Below, in pieces: positions 19,111-28,261 of a DNA stretch of 64,000 bases. The stretch spans positions 853,001 to 917,000 of the forward strand of contig NZ_CP043627.1 in the NCBI RefSeq assembly GCF_016804325.1. Direction: 5' to 3'. The notes below the pieces were generated by a model. It made no database searches, was not told the origin of the DNA, and was given only the letters and a program-made list of their open reading frames with translations. The first letter of the stretch is position 1. Each line of letters begins with the position of its first letter. The position numbers and the translations under genes are program-made. Source of the DNA: Methylobacterium aquaticum (GTDB lineage: Bacteria; Pseudomonadota; Alphaproteobacteria; Rhizobiales; Beijerinckiaceae).

Positions 19111-20467
19111 AGAGGAAGGCCTGGTTGGCGTCGTTGCCGACCTGGAGCAGGATCGCGGCCAGGAGCAGGGCGGTCGCGGCGGCGGCCCATGGCCGGGGGG
19201 CCAGGCGCTCCACCGCCTCGCGGGCGGTGGGGCCGAGGATCGCGAGCGCGGCGGCGCCGGCGGCGAACGGCCAGAACGCGGCCGTGCCGCCGCCCTCCGT
19301 GCCGAGGCCGAGGAGCCCGCGATAGATGCCGATCGCGGTCGCGAAGTCCGGCGCCCGGAACGGGACCCAGGCGAGACAGACGAAGGTGACGGTGGCAAGC
19401 CAGCCCGCCGCCTCCGGCAGAGTTAAACCCGCGCGGCGCCACAGGACGTGCAGGCCCAGCGCGATTCCATGCGCCGCGCCCCAGGCCACGAAGGTGAGCC
19501 CCGCCCCGTGCCACAGCCCGCCGAGCGCCATGGTGGCCAACAGCGCCAGGAGCTGGCGCGGCACGCCGTGCCGGCTGCCGCCGAACGGGATGTAGAGGTA
19601 GTCGCGCAGGAACAGCGACAGGGTGATGTGCCAGCGACGCCAGAAATCCTGGATCGAGGCCGCCCGGTACGGCGCGCGAAAGTTGTCCGGCAGGGTGATG
19701 CCGAACAGGAGCGCGAGGCCGAGCGCCATGTCGGTATAGCCCGAGAAGTCGAAGTAGAGCTGGAGGGCGTAGCCGACCGTTGCCTGCGCCGCCGCGGCGA
19801 GGTCCGGCTGCCCGCCGGCCGCGGCGGCGGCCCAGAGCGGATCGACGTAGGCGCCGAGCCCGTCGCCGAGAAAGACCTTCTTGGCGAGGCCGGCGGTGAG
19901 CAGCATCAGGCCGCGGGCGGCCCGGTCGGCGCCATCGGCTTCGGGCCCGCGCAGCTGGCCCACCAGTTCGGAGGGCCGCACCAGGGGACCGGCGATCACC
20001 CGCGGCCAGAACGCCAGATAGACCGTGTATTCGGCAAGCGTCATCGGCTCCGCCGTGCCGCGCCGCAGGTCGACCAGGTAGGCGACGTGCTGGAAGGTGA
20101 AGAACGAGATGCCGAGCGGCAGAGCCAGGGAGACCAGCGGCACGTCCGCGCCGGTGAGGGCGTCGGCGAGGCCCGCGAAGAAGCCGAGATACTTGAAGAG
20201 GCCGAGCAGCCCGAGATCGAGGACGATCGCGGCGGTGAGGATGGCAGGGCGTCCGCCGCGGAGATAGGCCTCGCCGGCGAGCCAGTTGAGGGCGACGGAC
20301 GCCGCCAGCAGCGGCACGAAGCGCAGGTCCCACCAGCCGTAGAAGGCGAAGGACAGGAGGCCGAGCCAAGTCACGCGCCAGCCCGGCCGCCGGGCGACGC
20401 AGAGGGCATGCAGTCCGAGCGCGACGGGCAGGAACAGCAGCAGGAACGGCAGGGAGTTGAAGGGCAT
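19097..20467 (-). CDS. MBOAT-family O-acyltransferase (AlgI-like)
   Basis: 456 residues and about ten membrane helices. It starts MPFNSLPFLLLFLPV, the common AlgI-type N-terminus. The hallmark segments SIQDFWRRWHITLSLFLRDY and GGLWHGAGLTFVAWG contain the catalytic histidines. It would transfer an acetyl group across the inner membrane for polysaccharide acetylation, together with the overlapping SGNH gene. No polysaccharide synthase is adjacent, so the glycan is unknown. Confidence 0.92.
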   Translation of the reverse strand: MPFNSLPFLLLFLPVALGLHALCVARRPGWRVTWLGLLSFAFYGWWDLRFVPLLAASVALNWLAGEAYLRGGRPAILTAAIVLDLGLLGLFKYLGFFAGLADALTGADVPLVSLALPLGISFFTFQHVAYLVDLRRGTAEPMTLAEYTVYLAFWPRVIAGPLVRPSELVGQLRGPEADGADRAARGLMLLTAGLAKKVFLGDGLGAYVDPLWAAAAAGGQPDLAAAAQATVGYALQLYFDFSGYTDMALGLALLFGITLPDNFRAPYRAASIQDFWRRWHITLSLFLRDYLYIPFGGSRHGVPRQLLALLATMALGGLWHGAGLTFVAWGAAHGIALGLHVLWRRAGLTLPEAAGWLATVTFVCLAWVPFRAPDFATAIGIYRGLLGLGTEGGGTAAFWPFAAGAAALAILGPTAREAVERLAPRPWAAAATALLLAAILLQVGNDANQAFLYARF

Positions 20468-20858
20468 GCGGCGCTCGCCGATCGCGCTCCGGCGTTAATG
20501 CAAGTCCAAAGCCACGAAAAGGGCGACGGACGAGGCGATGTGCGGAATTGCACATCGGAGACTCGTCGGCGGTGACGCGTCGGTCCTTGAGCGATTTCTG
20601 TTCATTCTTCCTCCCGCGAGGCGCCGGTCCGAGCGTCGTCGCAGAGTAGGCGCTCAGTGCGCCCGGTGTTGGCGCAAGGCTTGGGTGCATCTCCGCCTTC
20701 GCCATGAAGCCGTTGCGCGATGGCAGGCCTGCCCGATTATCAAAAGCATCTGTGGGAAATTCATGGGTGCATGCACGATGATGGGTTGAAACCGTGGTGC
20801 GATGCCCGATATCGACCCCAAGCCCGTCGAACGGGCGCGTAAGTTAGGATGATTTCCC
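20468..20858. other. Divergent intergenic region, MBOAT pair / mucR
   Basis: 391 bases with no convincing gene. It holds an 8-bp perfect inverted repeat (see 20536-20557) close to the MBOAT start and a moderately AT-rich stretch (ATTATCAAAAGCATCTGTGG near 20735) towards mucR that is a plausible promoter. No family A, B or C repeat. Confidence 0.45.
20536..20557. promoter_or_regulatory. Perfect inverted repeat upstream of the MBOAT gene
   Basis: CGATGTGC, then GGAATT, then GCACATCG: an 8-bp perfect dyad with a symmetric-looking AT centre, 69 bases upstream of the MBOAT start. It could be an operator for a dimeric regulator or a leader hairpin. I cannot name the protein. Confidence 0.4.
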
Positions 20859-21359
20859 GTGTCGCAAGAAGAATGGGTCCAGGAGGTCGATTTCGTCGCC
20901 CTCGCCGCTGACGTCGTGTCGGCCTACGTCGCCAACAACTCCGTCCCGGCCGCCGACCTGGCCGGCCTGATCGGCACCGTGCACAACGCCTTCGTCTCCC
21001 TCGGCCAGCCGGTCGCCAAGGAGGCCGAGAAGCCCGTGCCGCTGATGCCGATCAAGAAGACGGTGACCCCGGACTACCTGATCAGCCTCGAGGACGGGAA
21101 GCAGTACAAGTCGCTCAAGCGCCACCTGTCGACCCGCGGGCTCACCCCCGAGGAATACCGCCGCAAGTGGGGCCTGCCGCACGACTACCCGATGGTCGCC
21201 GCCAACTATGCCGCCCAGCGTTCGGAGCTCGCCAAGAGCATCGGTCTGGGCCGCGGCCGCAACGTCGCGGCGGCTGCCAAGCGCGCCGCCTCGGATGCCG
21301 TCGTGAAGGCCCCGGTCGAGGGCAAGACCGCCAAGCGCGGGCGCCCGCGCAACGGGTGA
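20859..21359 (+). CDS. mucR: MucR/Ros-family transcriptional regulator lacking zinc ligands
   Basis: 166 residues, GTG start. The MucR/Ros signature KQYKSLKRHL and LTPEEYRRKWGLP is intact. However, the two cysteines that normally precede it (CLxCG) read ISLEDG, and the distal His-His reads STRG. The C2H2 zinc site is therefore gone, as known for some rhizobial Ros homologues that fold without metal. The C-terminus is basic and ends KRGRPRNG, an AT-hook-like core. MucR proteins repress exopolysaccharide, motility and cell-cycle genes by binding AT-rich DNA. The neighbouring O-acetylation pair is a plausible but unproven target. Confidence 0.9.
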   Translation: MSQEEWVQEVDFVALAADVVSAYVANNSVPAADLAGLIGTVHNAFVSLGQPVAKEAEKPVPLMPIKKTVTPDYLISLEDGKQYKSLKRHLSTRGLTPEEYRRKWGLPHDYPMVAANYAAQRSELAKSIGLGRGRNVAAAAKRAASDAVVKAPVEGKTAKRGRPRNG

Positions 21360-21399
21360 TCGCCCCGACGCGACCGGCGGGGGCCGGTCGGGTCGTGTT

Positions 21400-21541
21400 A
21401 TATCAATGGCCCAAGATTACCAGTTGTCCAAGATGCTGACGCATCGGGCCATTGAGCCGTCTCGAATCGTCTATGCCAAGCCAGAGGCTTGACGACAATT
21501 CGAGAACGGAACCAAAGGTCGTTTCCAACGACCGTCGGTAT
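21400..21541. repeat. Dispersed repeat family A, copy 2 (inverted)
   Basis: The inverse of the 3129-3253 copy, with an extra segment near 21415-21430. It fills the space between the convergent mucR and araC-family genes, and its right end touches the stop codon of the latter. Confidence 0.8.
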
Positions 21542-22605
21542 TACAGGAGCTCGCCGTGCCAGGCCGCAAGGCCGAGCGGCGGGCTCGTCACGAGCATTCG
21601 GCGCGGCGCGTCGACCGGGACGATCCCGGTTTGAGAGGCGCCGTTGCGCAGGGAGCGCCGGTACTCGCCGGGCGGCATCCCGAACGTGTCGCGGAACAGC
21701 CGGCCGGCATGGCTCGGCGAGGCGAAGCCGGCGGCGCTCGCCAACTCGTCCATGCTGCGATGTTCGTCGGCCCGGGACAGGGCGCGGCGCAGGCCCGCGA
21801 CGCGCTGCCGCTGCACGAACCGGGCGACGCCGCCCACCGGCTCGAACAACCGGTAGAGCACGCTGCGCGACACGCCGGCCCCTTCCGCGATCGCCGCGGC
21901 GGTCAAGTTTCGATCCGAGAGATGCCGCTCGATATAGGCGAGCGCCCGGGCGCGGGCGCGGGTCCCCGCGACCGGCGGCGGCAGCGGGGCGTGGGCGTCG
22001 CGCAAGGTGGCCAGGGTCGCCCCGACCATCAGGCACAGCGACTCCGTGGCGGCGCCGGCGATCTCCGGCGTCAGGGCCGCCGCATGCGTGGCGAGCGAGC
22101 GCGCGAAGTCGATGACCAGCCCGGCCTTCCGCGGGCCGAGAATCAGGCCGTGCAGGTCGAGACCGTCCAGGGAGGCGGCGTCGAACCGGTCGCGGGCGAT
22201 CGCCGCGGTGACTATCCGCGCCCCCTCGGTCCAGGTGCGCTGCGGCCGGGTGAGATCGAACAGGGCCAGGCTCCCGGCCTCGACCCGGCGGGTCGCGCCG
22301 GGCACCTCCAGCATCATGCTGCCCGACAGGACGAGGTGGAAGGTGACGTGGTCGAACCCGTCGCGGGCGACCCGGCGCGGGGCCCGGGCATGCGAGACGC
22401 CGGCCAGCCGGCGGTCGAAGAGCAGCATCCGCGGCAGCCGGTGGGCCACGACCTCGGTCCGCAACGGGGCGGCGGCGAAGCCGCCGGAGGAGGCGCCCAG
22501 CCGCTCGACGTCGGACCCGCCGCTGTAGAGCGTACGATAGGCCTCGAAGGCGTCGTCGTCGTGGGTCCGGCCCGGCTCGAGGGTGATCGTGTCCATCGCG
22601 TTCAC
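21541..22605 (-). CDS. AraC-family transcriptional regulator
   Basis: 354 residues. The C-terminal about 100 residues form the double helix-turn-helix DNA-binding domain (YIERHLSDRNLTAAAIAEG, then MDELASAAGFASPSHAGRLF and FGMPPGEYRR). The N-terminal part is an AraC-binding-like/cupin domain (FHLVLSGSMMLEVPGATRRV). It lies 8 bases after the MFS gene stop, so it is probably the second gene of that transcript and may regulate it. The effector is unknown. Confidence 0.93.
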   Translation of the reverse strand: MNAMDTITLEPGRTHDDDAFEAYRTLYSGGSDVERLGASSGGFAAAPLRTEVVAHRLPRMLLFDRRLAGVSHARAPRRVARDGFDHVTFHLVLSGSMMLEVPGATRRVEAGSLALFDLTRPQRTWTEGARIVTAAIARDRFDAASLDGLDLHGLILGPRKAGLVIDFARSLATHAAALTPEIAGAATESLCLMVGATLATLRDAHAPLPPPVAGTRARARALAYIERHLSDRNLTAAAIAEGAGVSRSVLYRLFEPVGGVARFVQRQRVAGLRRALSRADEHRSMDELASAAGFASPSHAGRLFRDTFGMPPGEYRRSLRNGASQTGIVPVDAPRRMLVTSPPLGLAAWHGELL

Positions 22606-22613
22606 GGATCCGC

Positions 22614-23911
22614 TCAGCGGACGGCCCGTACGTCTCCTGCCTCGGGTTTCATCATGCTGCCCCAGAGGTAGGGTGCCCCCCGCACAAGGGCAATGATTCC
22701 TATCGCATAGGCCAGGGCACAGGTCGCCAGGAGGGCGTGGCCGAGCCCGGCCTCGCCGAAGACGCGGTCGGCCAGGAGCCCGACCAGCGGCGGGCCGAGC
22801 CCGAAGCCCGCCAGCGCGATCCCGGCCATGAACGGCGCCGTGACCCGGCCGCGCAGGGCCCGCGGCGTCATGATCTGCAGGCCCGCGAGCGTCGTCACCG
22901 AGCCGATGCCGAGGCAGAAGACCAGGACCGCGAGGGCCGCCGCCGCGAGGCCGGGGCTGTCCGTGAGGCAGACGACGCCCAGGAGCGGCAGCGTGCCGAC
23001 GAGGACGCCGAGGAGCACGGTTGCGCCGGGCAGGCCGTGCCGGCCGGCCCGCGGTCGAGCAGGCGCCCGCCCGCGAACTGGCCGAGGGGGGCTGCGACCG
23101 CCACCACGATCCCGAACAGCATCCCGGCCGTGGGCAGCGGCAGGCCGAAACGGCGCACCAGCAGCGTCACCCCCCAGGCATTGGTGGTCTGCACCACCAG
23201 GGTCACGGCGGCCCCGGCGATCATGATGGCGGCGTAGCGCCCGGCATGGCGGGCGAGCCACGGCCCGACCCGCATCCGCGGCCGGAGCCGCGGGCCGCCG
23301 CGGCCGGGATCGTCCAGCCGCAGCAGCAGGATCATGACGATCAGGTTCGGCACGGCGCTCAGGACGAACAGCACCCGCCAGGCCGGCGCCGGGGCGGCGA
23401 AGCCGAAGATCGGCACCATCGCCGGCAGGAGGGCGAGGAGCCCGCCACCGAGCAGGAGGGCCGCGCCGCGCCCCAGGACGGCGCCGGCGGTGTAGAGCGA
23501 GACGCCTTGCCCGATCCGGTCTCGCCTCTGGCGCGCGGCGATGAGCGCGAGGGCGGCCGGGGTGAGGGCGGCCTGGCCGAGGCCGAGCAGCAGCCGGGCG
23601 AGCATGAATTCCGGGAGGTCGGTCGCCAGCCCGCAGGCGAGCGAGGCGAGGCTCCAGACCAGGATCCCGGCCGCGATCAGGCGCGGGCGGTGGATGCGGT
23701 CGACCAGGGGGCCGACGCCGAGCGAGGCGACTGCGTAAGCCGCCACGAAGGCGGTGCCCTGGGCAAGGCCGAACGCGAAGTCGCTCAAGCCGAGATCCGC
23801 CTTGATCGCCGGGGCGACCAGGGCGGCGACGGACCGGTCCGCGAAGGCCAGCAGGTGGGCGGCGGCGAGCAGCCAGACCCCCGGCCAGACGGGGGCCAGA
23901 AAACCGCGCAT
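22614..23911 (-). CDS. MFS transporter (frameshifted)
   Basis: A major-facilitator permease of about 430 residues, split between two frames. The first frame gives helices 1-8 (MRGFLAPVWPGVWLLAAAHL to FAGGRLLDRG). The second resumes with GATVLLGVLVGTLPLLGVV and ends VRGAPYLWGSMMKPEAGD. One extra base in the GCCGG tract near 23040 rejoins them. The start at 23911 is preferred over one 102 bases upstream because the family sequence begins there. Conserved loop 2-3 is GPLVDRIHRPR. It is cotranscribed with the AraC regulator; the substrate is unknown. Confidence 0.82.
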
Positions 23912-24256
23912 CAGGCCGACCCGGTGAGGTGCGAAAGAGTATCGGAGAGCATGGCGCTCATCTGTGGCGGCCTTCGCGATCGTGCAGGGCCGGCCTGGGA
24001 AATTCGTTGTCACATCATGGCGATCTCAGGGGCAGCGGACCGAAGGTCGACGGCCTTTCGCGATGCCGGCCTCCTCGGCCGGTTGCTTGGCCCCCCGGGA
24101 CGACGGGCTTGCCAGCCTGGCCGGCCTGCGCTCTTGTCGCAGCCGGGTGGCGCGGGCCGAGGGCACGCCGGGCGCGCCGGGGCCTGCCAGGGCCGACCCC
24201 CCGAGTGCCGTGCCCGCATCGGAAAGGTCCGGCGGGCCCCTCTCTCCGGAGCCTCC

Positions 24257-25293
24257 ATGGATCAAGCCAAGCTCGCGGCCCTTCGTGCCCGCTACCTCGA
24301 CGCGACCGGCGGCGACATCGACGACCCGGATTTCGCCAAGGCGGCGCGTCAGCAATTCAGCGAGAGCGACCGGCGCAAATGGCCGTTCGCCGACGTCGCG
24401 ACCTTCCTCGGCCTGCCCTACCGCCCCGAGGCCGCGACGCTCCCCGATTTCGGCGGCCTCGAAGTGGCGCTGATCGGCGTGCCGATGGATCTCGGCGTCA
24501 CCAACCGGGCCGGCGCCCGCCACGGGCCGCGGGCGGTGCGGGCAGTGGAGCGGATCGGCCCTTACGACCACGTGCTGCGGATGACCCCGGCGGCGGAGCT
24601 GAAGGCCGCCGATATCGGCGACGTGCCGTTCCGCAGCCGCTTCTCCCTCGAGAGCTGCCACGAGGACATCGAGGCGTTCTTTGCCACCGTGGTGAAGGCC
24701 GGCGTGGTGCCGCTGGCGGTCGGCGGCGACCACTCGATCAGCCGCGCCACCTTGCGGGCGGTCGGCGCGGATCGTCCGGTCGGCATGATCCACATCGACG
24801 CCCATTGCGACACCGGCGGCGTCTACGAGGGCTCGAAGTTCCACCATGGCGGCCCGTTCCGCCAGGCGGTGCTCGACGGCGTGCTCGATCCCTCGCGCAC
24901 GATCCAGATCGGCATCCGCGGCGGCGCCGAGTACCTGTGGGAGTTCTCCTACGTGTCGGGCATGACCGTGATCCACGCCGAGGAGGTGCCGCAGCTCGGG
25001 ATTCCCGCGGTGATCGCCCGCGCCCGGGAGATCGCGGGCGACGGCCCGACCTACCTCTCCTTCGACGTCGACAGCCTCGATCCGGGCTTCGCCCGGGCAC
25101 CGGCACGCCGGAGATGGGCGGGCTCACGCCCCGCGAGGTGCTGGAACTGCTGCGCGGGCTCGCGGGCCTGACCATCGTCGGCGGCGACGTGGTCGAGGTG
25201 GCGCCGCAATACGATCCGACCAGCAACACGGCGCAATGCGCCGCGCAGGTGCTGTTCGAGCTCATGTGCCTGGTGGCGGCGGGGCGGCGCTAA
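24257..25293 (+). CDS. speB: Agmatinase/arginase-family amidinohydrolase (frameshifted)
   Basis: An ureohydrolase that would cleave a guanidino compound to urea and an amine. The binuclear manganese motifs are GGDHS, HIDAHCDTGG and SFDVDSLDPGFA. The first frame ends soon after the last of these. One added C in the run at 25092-25097 restores PGTGTPEMGGLTPREVLELL and the natural end at 25293, giving about 345 residues. The long N-terminal region (PDFAKAARQQFSE) is typical of the agmatinase/guanidinobutyrase branch rather than arginase proper, so the exact substrate is uncertain. A hairpin-forming repeat follows the stop immediately. Confidence 0.85.
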
Positions 25294-25338
25294 GCAGATT
25301 TCGCAAAAGTGGCTGCCGGTTTTGCGACAAAAATCTGC
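25294..25338. repeat. Hairpin repeat directly after the agmatinase-family gene
   Basis: GCAGATTT (25294-25301) pairs with AAATCTGC (25331-25338), and inside it GCAAAA pairs with TTTTGC. The GCAAAA-N11-TTTTGC core is a form often scattered through hyphomicrobial genomes. It may also serve as a terminator. Confidence 0.55.
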
Positions 25339-25413
25339 GATAAAACAACAACCCAAGCGGACGAAGCGTTGGCCTGCCAACGCAAGTCTGCTTAGGCGCC
25401 TCGTGGGCCGGGG

Positions 25414-26349
25414 TCACCCCCCGGCCACCCCCTGCGTGTCGACGTAGACCGCATAGAGCGACTGGCTCGCCGCCATGAACAGCCGGTTGCGGTGGCGGCC
25501 GCCGAAGCAGAGGTTGGCGCAGCGCTCCGGCAGGCGGATGCGGCCGATCAGGGCGCCCTCCGGATTGAACACCATCACCCCGTCGAGGGCGTCGTCGCCC
25601 ATGCCCCAGCCGCACCAGAGGTTGCCGTCGGTGTCGCAGCGGAAGCCGTCCGGCGTGCCCGGCCCGGCATCGATGTGGACGCGCTGGTTCGTCAGCCGTC
25701 CGCCCGAGACGTCGAAGGCGAGGATGCGGCGGTTCGGCTGGGCCCGGGACTCGACGAGGTAGAGGATCGATTCGTCGGGGGAGAAGCACAGGCCGTTCGG
25801 CCCGGCGAGGTCGGTCGCCGCGGCCGCGAGCACGCCGGTGACCGGATCGAGCCGGTAGACGTTCTGGGGCAGTTCGGGCTCGGCGCGCTCGCCCTCGTAG
25901 TTGCCGAGGATGCCGAAGGGCGGATCGGTGAACCACACCGCGCCGTCGGAGGCCACCACCACGTCGTTGGGCGAGTTGAGGCGCTTGCCCTCGAAGCTGT
26001 CGGCGAGCACCGTGATGCTGCCGTCGTATTCGGTGCGCGTCACCCGCCGCCCGCCATGCTCGCAGGTGACGAGGCGGCCCTGGCGGTCGCGGGTGTTGCC
26101 GTTGGCGAAGTTCGACGGCTTGCGGAAGGCCGAGACCGCGCCGGTTTCCTCGTCGAAGCGCAGGATGCGGTTGTTGGGGATGTCGCTCCACAGGAGGTAG
26201 CGCCCGTCGCCGAACCAGACCGGGCCCTCGCTCCACCGGCAGCCGCCGGCGAGGCGCTCGACCCCGGCGCTGAAGACCCGGTAGCGGGCGAAGGACGGGT
26301 CGATGATCTCGATGGCGGGATCGGGATAGCGGATCGTCGGCGTCCACAT
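25414..26349 (-). CDS. SMP-30/gluconolactonase-family sugar lactonase
   Basis: A 311-residue six-bladed beta-propeller hydrolase. Landmarks are EGPVWFGDGRYLLWSDIPNN (metal-binding Glu), FANGNTRDRQGRLVTCEHGG, LNSPNDVVVASDGAVWFTDP (Asn ligand) and GPNGLCFSPDESILYLVES. It would open sugar lactones such as gluconolactone or aldarolactones. It is divergent, across 160 bases, from a uronate-dehydrogenase-like gene whose product would be a lactone, so a two-step uronate or sugar-acid oxidation is a reasonable inference. Confidence 0.92.
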   Translation of the reverse strand: MWTPTIRYPDPAIEIIDPSFARYRVFSAGVERLAGGCRWSEGPVWFGDGRYLLWSDIPNNRILRFDEETGAVSAFRKPSNFANGNTRDRQGRLVTCEHGGRRVTRTEYDGSITVLADSFEGKRLNSPNDVVVASDGAVWFTDPPFGILGNYEGERAEPELPQNVYRLDPVTGVLAAAATDLAGPNGLCFSPDESILYLVESRAQPNRRILAFDVSGGRLTNQRVHIDAGPGTPDGFRCDTDGNLWCGWGMGDDALDGVMVFNPEGALIGRIRLPERCANLCFGGRHRNRLFMAASQSLYAVYVDTQGVAGG

Positions 26350-26509
26350 CGGTCGTTCCTCCTGACGCTTTCTCTTGCCGCGGACCTATGCGGGAGGGGC
26401 GGTCCGATGCAAGCGGGGGCGCGCCTCGACGGCGGGCCGCCGCTCGCCGATGATGGGGCGTGAACGCGCGCCGCCCCGAGCGCGCACCAGCGACGAGACG
26501 GGAGGAATC

Positions 26510-27343
26510 ATGAGCGAGGCAGCGGGGATCCGGGTCGCCCTGTCGGGGGCGGGCGGGCAGATCGGGGCGGTGCTGCGGCCGCGGCTGCTGGCGGCCGGCC
26601 ACGTCCTGCGCTCCGGCGGCGGGCCGACGGCGCTGACGCCGCTCTCCGACGCCGAGACGGTGACCACCGGCGACCTGCGCGACCCGGACGCCGTCGACCG
26701 CCTGCTCGCCGGCACCGACGTGCTGGTCCACATGGCCGGTACCAGCGTCGAGAAGCCCCTGCCGGAGGTGATCGAGAACAACCTCGTGGCGCTGCAGGCG
26801 GTCTACGAGGGCGCCCGCCGCCACGGGGTGCGCCGCATCGTCTTCGCCAGTTCCAACCACGCCTTCGGCATGCATTCGGTGGACGAGCGGCTCGCGATCG
26901 ATGCGCCGTTCCGGCCCGACGGCGCCTATGGCCTGAGCAAGGCCTGGGGCGAGCTGATGGGGCAGATGTACTGGGACCGGCACGGCATCGAGGGGGTGGC
27001 GCTCCGCATCGGCAGCGCCCTGCCGCGCCCGACCGAGTTCCGCCACCTCTCGACCTGGCTCGGCCACGACGACCTCGGCCAGCTGGTCCTGCGCAGCATC
27101 GCGGCGCCGATTCCCGGCTACGTCGCGGTCTGGGGCGCCTCGAACAACCCGCGCAGCTACTGGGACAACAGCCGGGCCGCGGCGGTGATCGGCTACCGCC
27201 CGACCCAGTCGGCGGAGGACTGGGCCGAGGAGATTCTAGGCCAGGAAAACCCCCTCGATCCGGTCGCCCGCACCCTCCAGGGCGGCAGCTTCACGACGAT
27301 CGACTACACGCCGCAGGGGGAGCGACCGGGGCGGGGTCGGTGA
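26510..27343 (+). CDS. NAD-dependent epimerase/dehydratase, uronate dehydrogenase-like
   Basis: A 277-residue extended SDR. The nucleotide-binding glycine motif is GAGGQIG and the catalytic Ser and Tyr-x3-Lys appear as FASSNHAFGMHS and YGLSKAWGE. The SSNHAFG wording resembles uronate dehydrogenases, which oxidise glucuronate or galacturonate to the aldarolactone. The ATG at 26510 follows GGAGGAATC. The divergent lactonase supports the idea. A general sugar epimerase remains possible. Confidence 0.8.
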   Translation: MSEAAGIRVALSGAGGQIGAVLRPRLLAAGHVLRSGGGPTALTPLSDAETVTTGDLRDPDAVDRLLAGTDVLVHMAGTSVEKPLPEVIENNLVALQAVYEGARRHGVRRIVFASSNHAFGMHSVDERLAIDAPFRPDGAYGLSKAWGELMGQMYWDRHGIEGVALRIGSALPRPTEFRHLSTWLGHDDLGQLVLRSIAAPIPGYVAVWGASNNPRSYWDNSRAAAVIGYRPTQSAEDWAEEILGQENPLDPVARTLQGGSFTTIDYTPQGERPGRGR

Positions 27344-27358
27344 GGCGTTGACGGTCTT

Positions 27359-27678
27359 GAACCCTCCCCCCTCTCGGCAGGGCTGTCCGGGGAAAAGAAG
27401 AGGCGCGGGAAATCCTCCTCTCCCCGCGGGCGGGGAGAGGACTTCATCGACCTTGTCGTCGATGAAGTGAGCGAAGGCGAAAGCCGGAGCGAGGGTGAGG
27501 GGAGGTTCCGGAAGAGCCTCATCCTGAGACACCCCCTCACCCTCGCGGCGAACCTGCGGTTCGCTGCTCCCTTCACCCCCGACGAGGGGGTGAAGGCCTC
27601 TCCCCGCCCGCGGGGAGAGGGGAAAACTCGCGCATCAATCTTTCCCCGGACAGCCCTGCGCGGGCGGGGAGAGGGTTC
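27359..27678. repeat. 320-bp multi-hairpin inverted-repeat element
   Basis: Bounded by GAACCCTC and GAGGGTTC. An 18-bp perfect inverted pair lies just inside (CAGGGCTGTCCGGGGAAA at 27378-27395, its complement at 27641-27658). Within are five or more further stems, for example ACTTCATCGAC/GTCGATGAAGT, CTTCACCCCC/GAGGGGGTGAAG and two CCTCTCCCCGC-type dyads. It fills the gap between the convergent uronate-dehydrogenase-like and nsrR genes and encodes nothing. Confidence 0.75.
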
Positions 27679-27692
27679 AGATGCGGGCAGGT

Positions 27693-28151
27693 TCAGACCC
27701 CTGCCGACTCCCCCGCCTCCGGCAACCCCAGCAGCCGCGCCAGGTCCGGCGCCGCGCCGCCCGCCAGCAGGTCCGCCAGGGTGTAGCCGTCGAGCACCGC
27801 CAGGAAGGCGGACAGCGCCTCGGCCAGGGCGTGGCGCAGGCGGCAGGCCGGGGTGATGGCGCAGGCGCCGCTGCCGAAGCACTCGACCAGGGCCAGATCC
27901 TCTTCCGTCTGCCGCACCACCGTGCCGATCACGATCTCGGCCGGCGGAAGCGCCAGCCGCAGGCCGCCGCCGCGGCCGCGGATCGTCCGCACCAGGCCGA
28001 GCCGGCCGAGCTGATGCACCACCTTGGTCAGGTGGTTCTCGGAGATGCCGTAGGCCCGGGCGATCTCGCCGATCGAGCTCTGCCGCGGCTCGTGGGCGCC
28101 GAGATACAGCAGCGTGCGCAGGGCGTAGTCGGTGTAGCGCGTCAGGCGCAT
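27693..28151 (-). CDS. nsrR: Rrf2-family nitric-oxide-sensing repressor NsrR
   Basis: 152 residues. It starts MRLTRYTDYALRTLLYLGAH, as NsrR proteins do, with a winged helix (IARAYGISENHLTKVVHQLG). The iron-sulfur cluster cysteines are spaced C-x5-C-x5-C in ECFGSGACAITPACRL. NsrR is known to repress flavohaemoglobin until NO damages the cluster. Here nsrR diverges from hmp and the gap contains two matching palindromes, so autoregulation plus hmp repression is a strong inference. Confidence 0.95.
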   Translation of the reverse strand: MRLTRYTDYALRTLLYLGAHEPRQSSIGEIARAYGISENHLTKVVHQLGRLGLVRTIRGRGGGLRLALPPAEIVIGTVVRQTEEDLALVECFGSGACAITPACRLRHALAEALSAFLAVLDGYTLADLLAGGAAPDLARLLGLPEAGESAGV

Positions 28152-28171
28152 GGGAGCCTCGCCCGCCTCAT

Positions 28172-28194
28172 AACCTGTAAATCCTATGCACCTT
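28172..28194. promoter_or_regulatory. Candidate second NsrR site, nsrR-proximal
   Basis: On the minus strand this reads AAGGTGCAT, then a short spacer, then ATTTACAGGTT. One half matches the strong site at 28212-28236 and the other half is degenerate. It lies 21 bases upstream of the nsrR start, fitting autorepression. Confidence 0.5.
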
Positions 28195-28211
28195 CAGTGG
28201 CCGGCGCTAAA

Positions 28212-28236
28212 AGGTGCATGTCGAATGCATCTTTGA
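28212..28236. promoter_or_regulatory. NsrR operator palindrome upstream of hmp
   Basis: AAAGGTGCAT, five bases, then ATGCATCTTT: a near-perfect dyad with one mismatch. The half-site AAGATGCAT is the known NsrR recognition element. It ends 25 bases before the hmp start codon, where a bound repressor would block the promoter. Confidence 0.82.
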
Positions 28237-28261
28237 GCCGAACGGAGCGTCGAGCCGCGCC

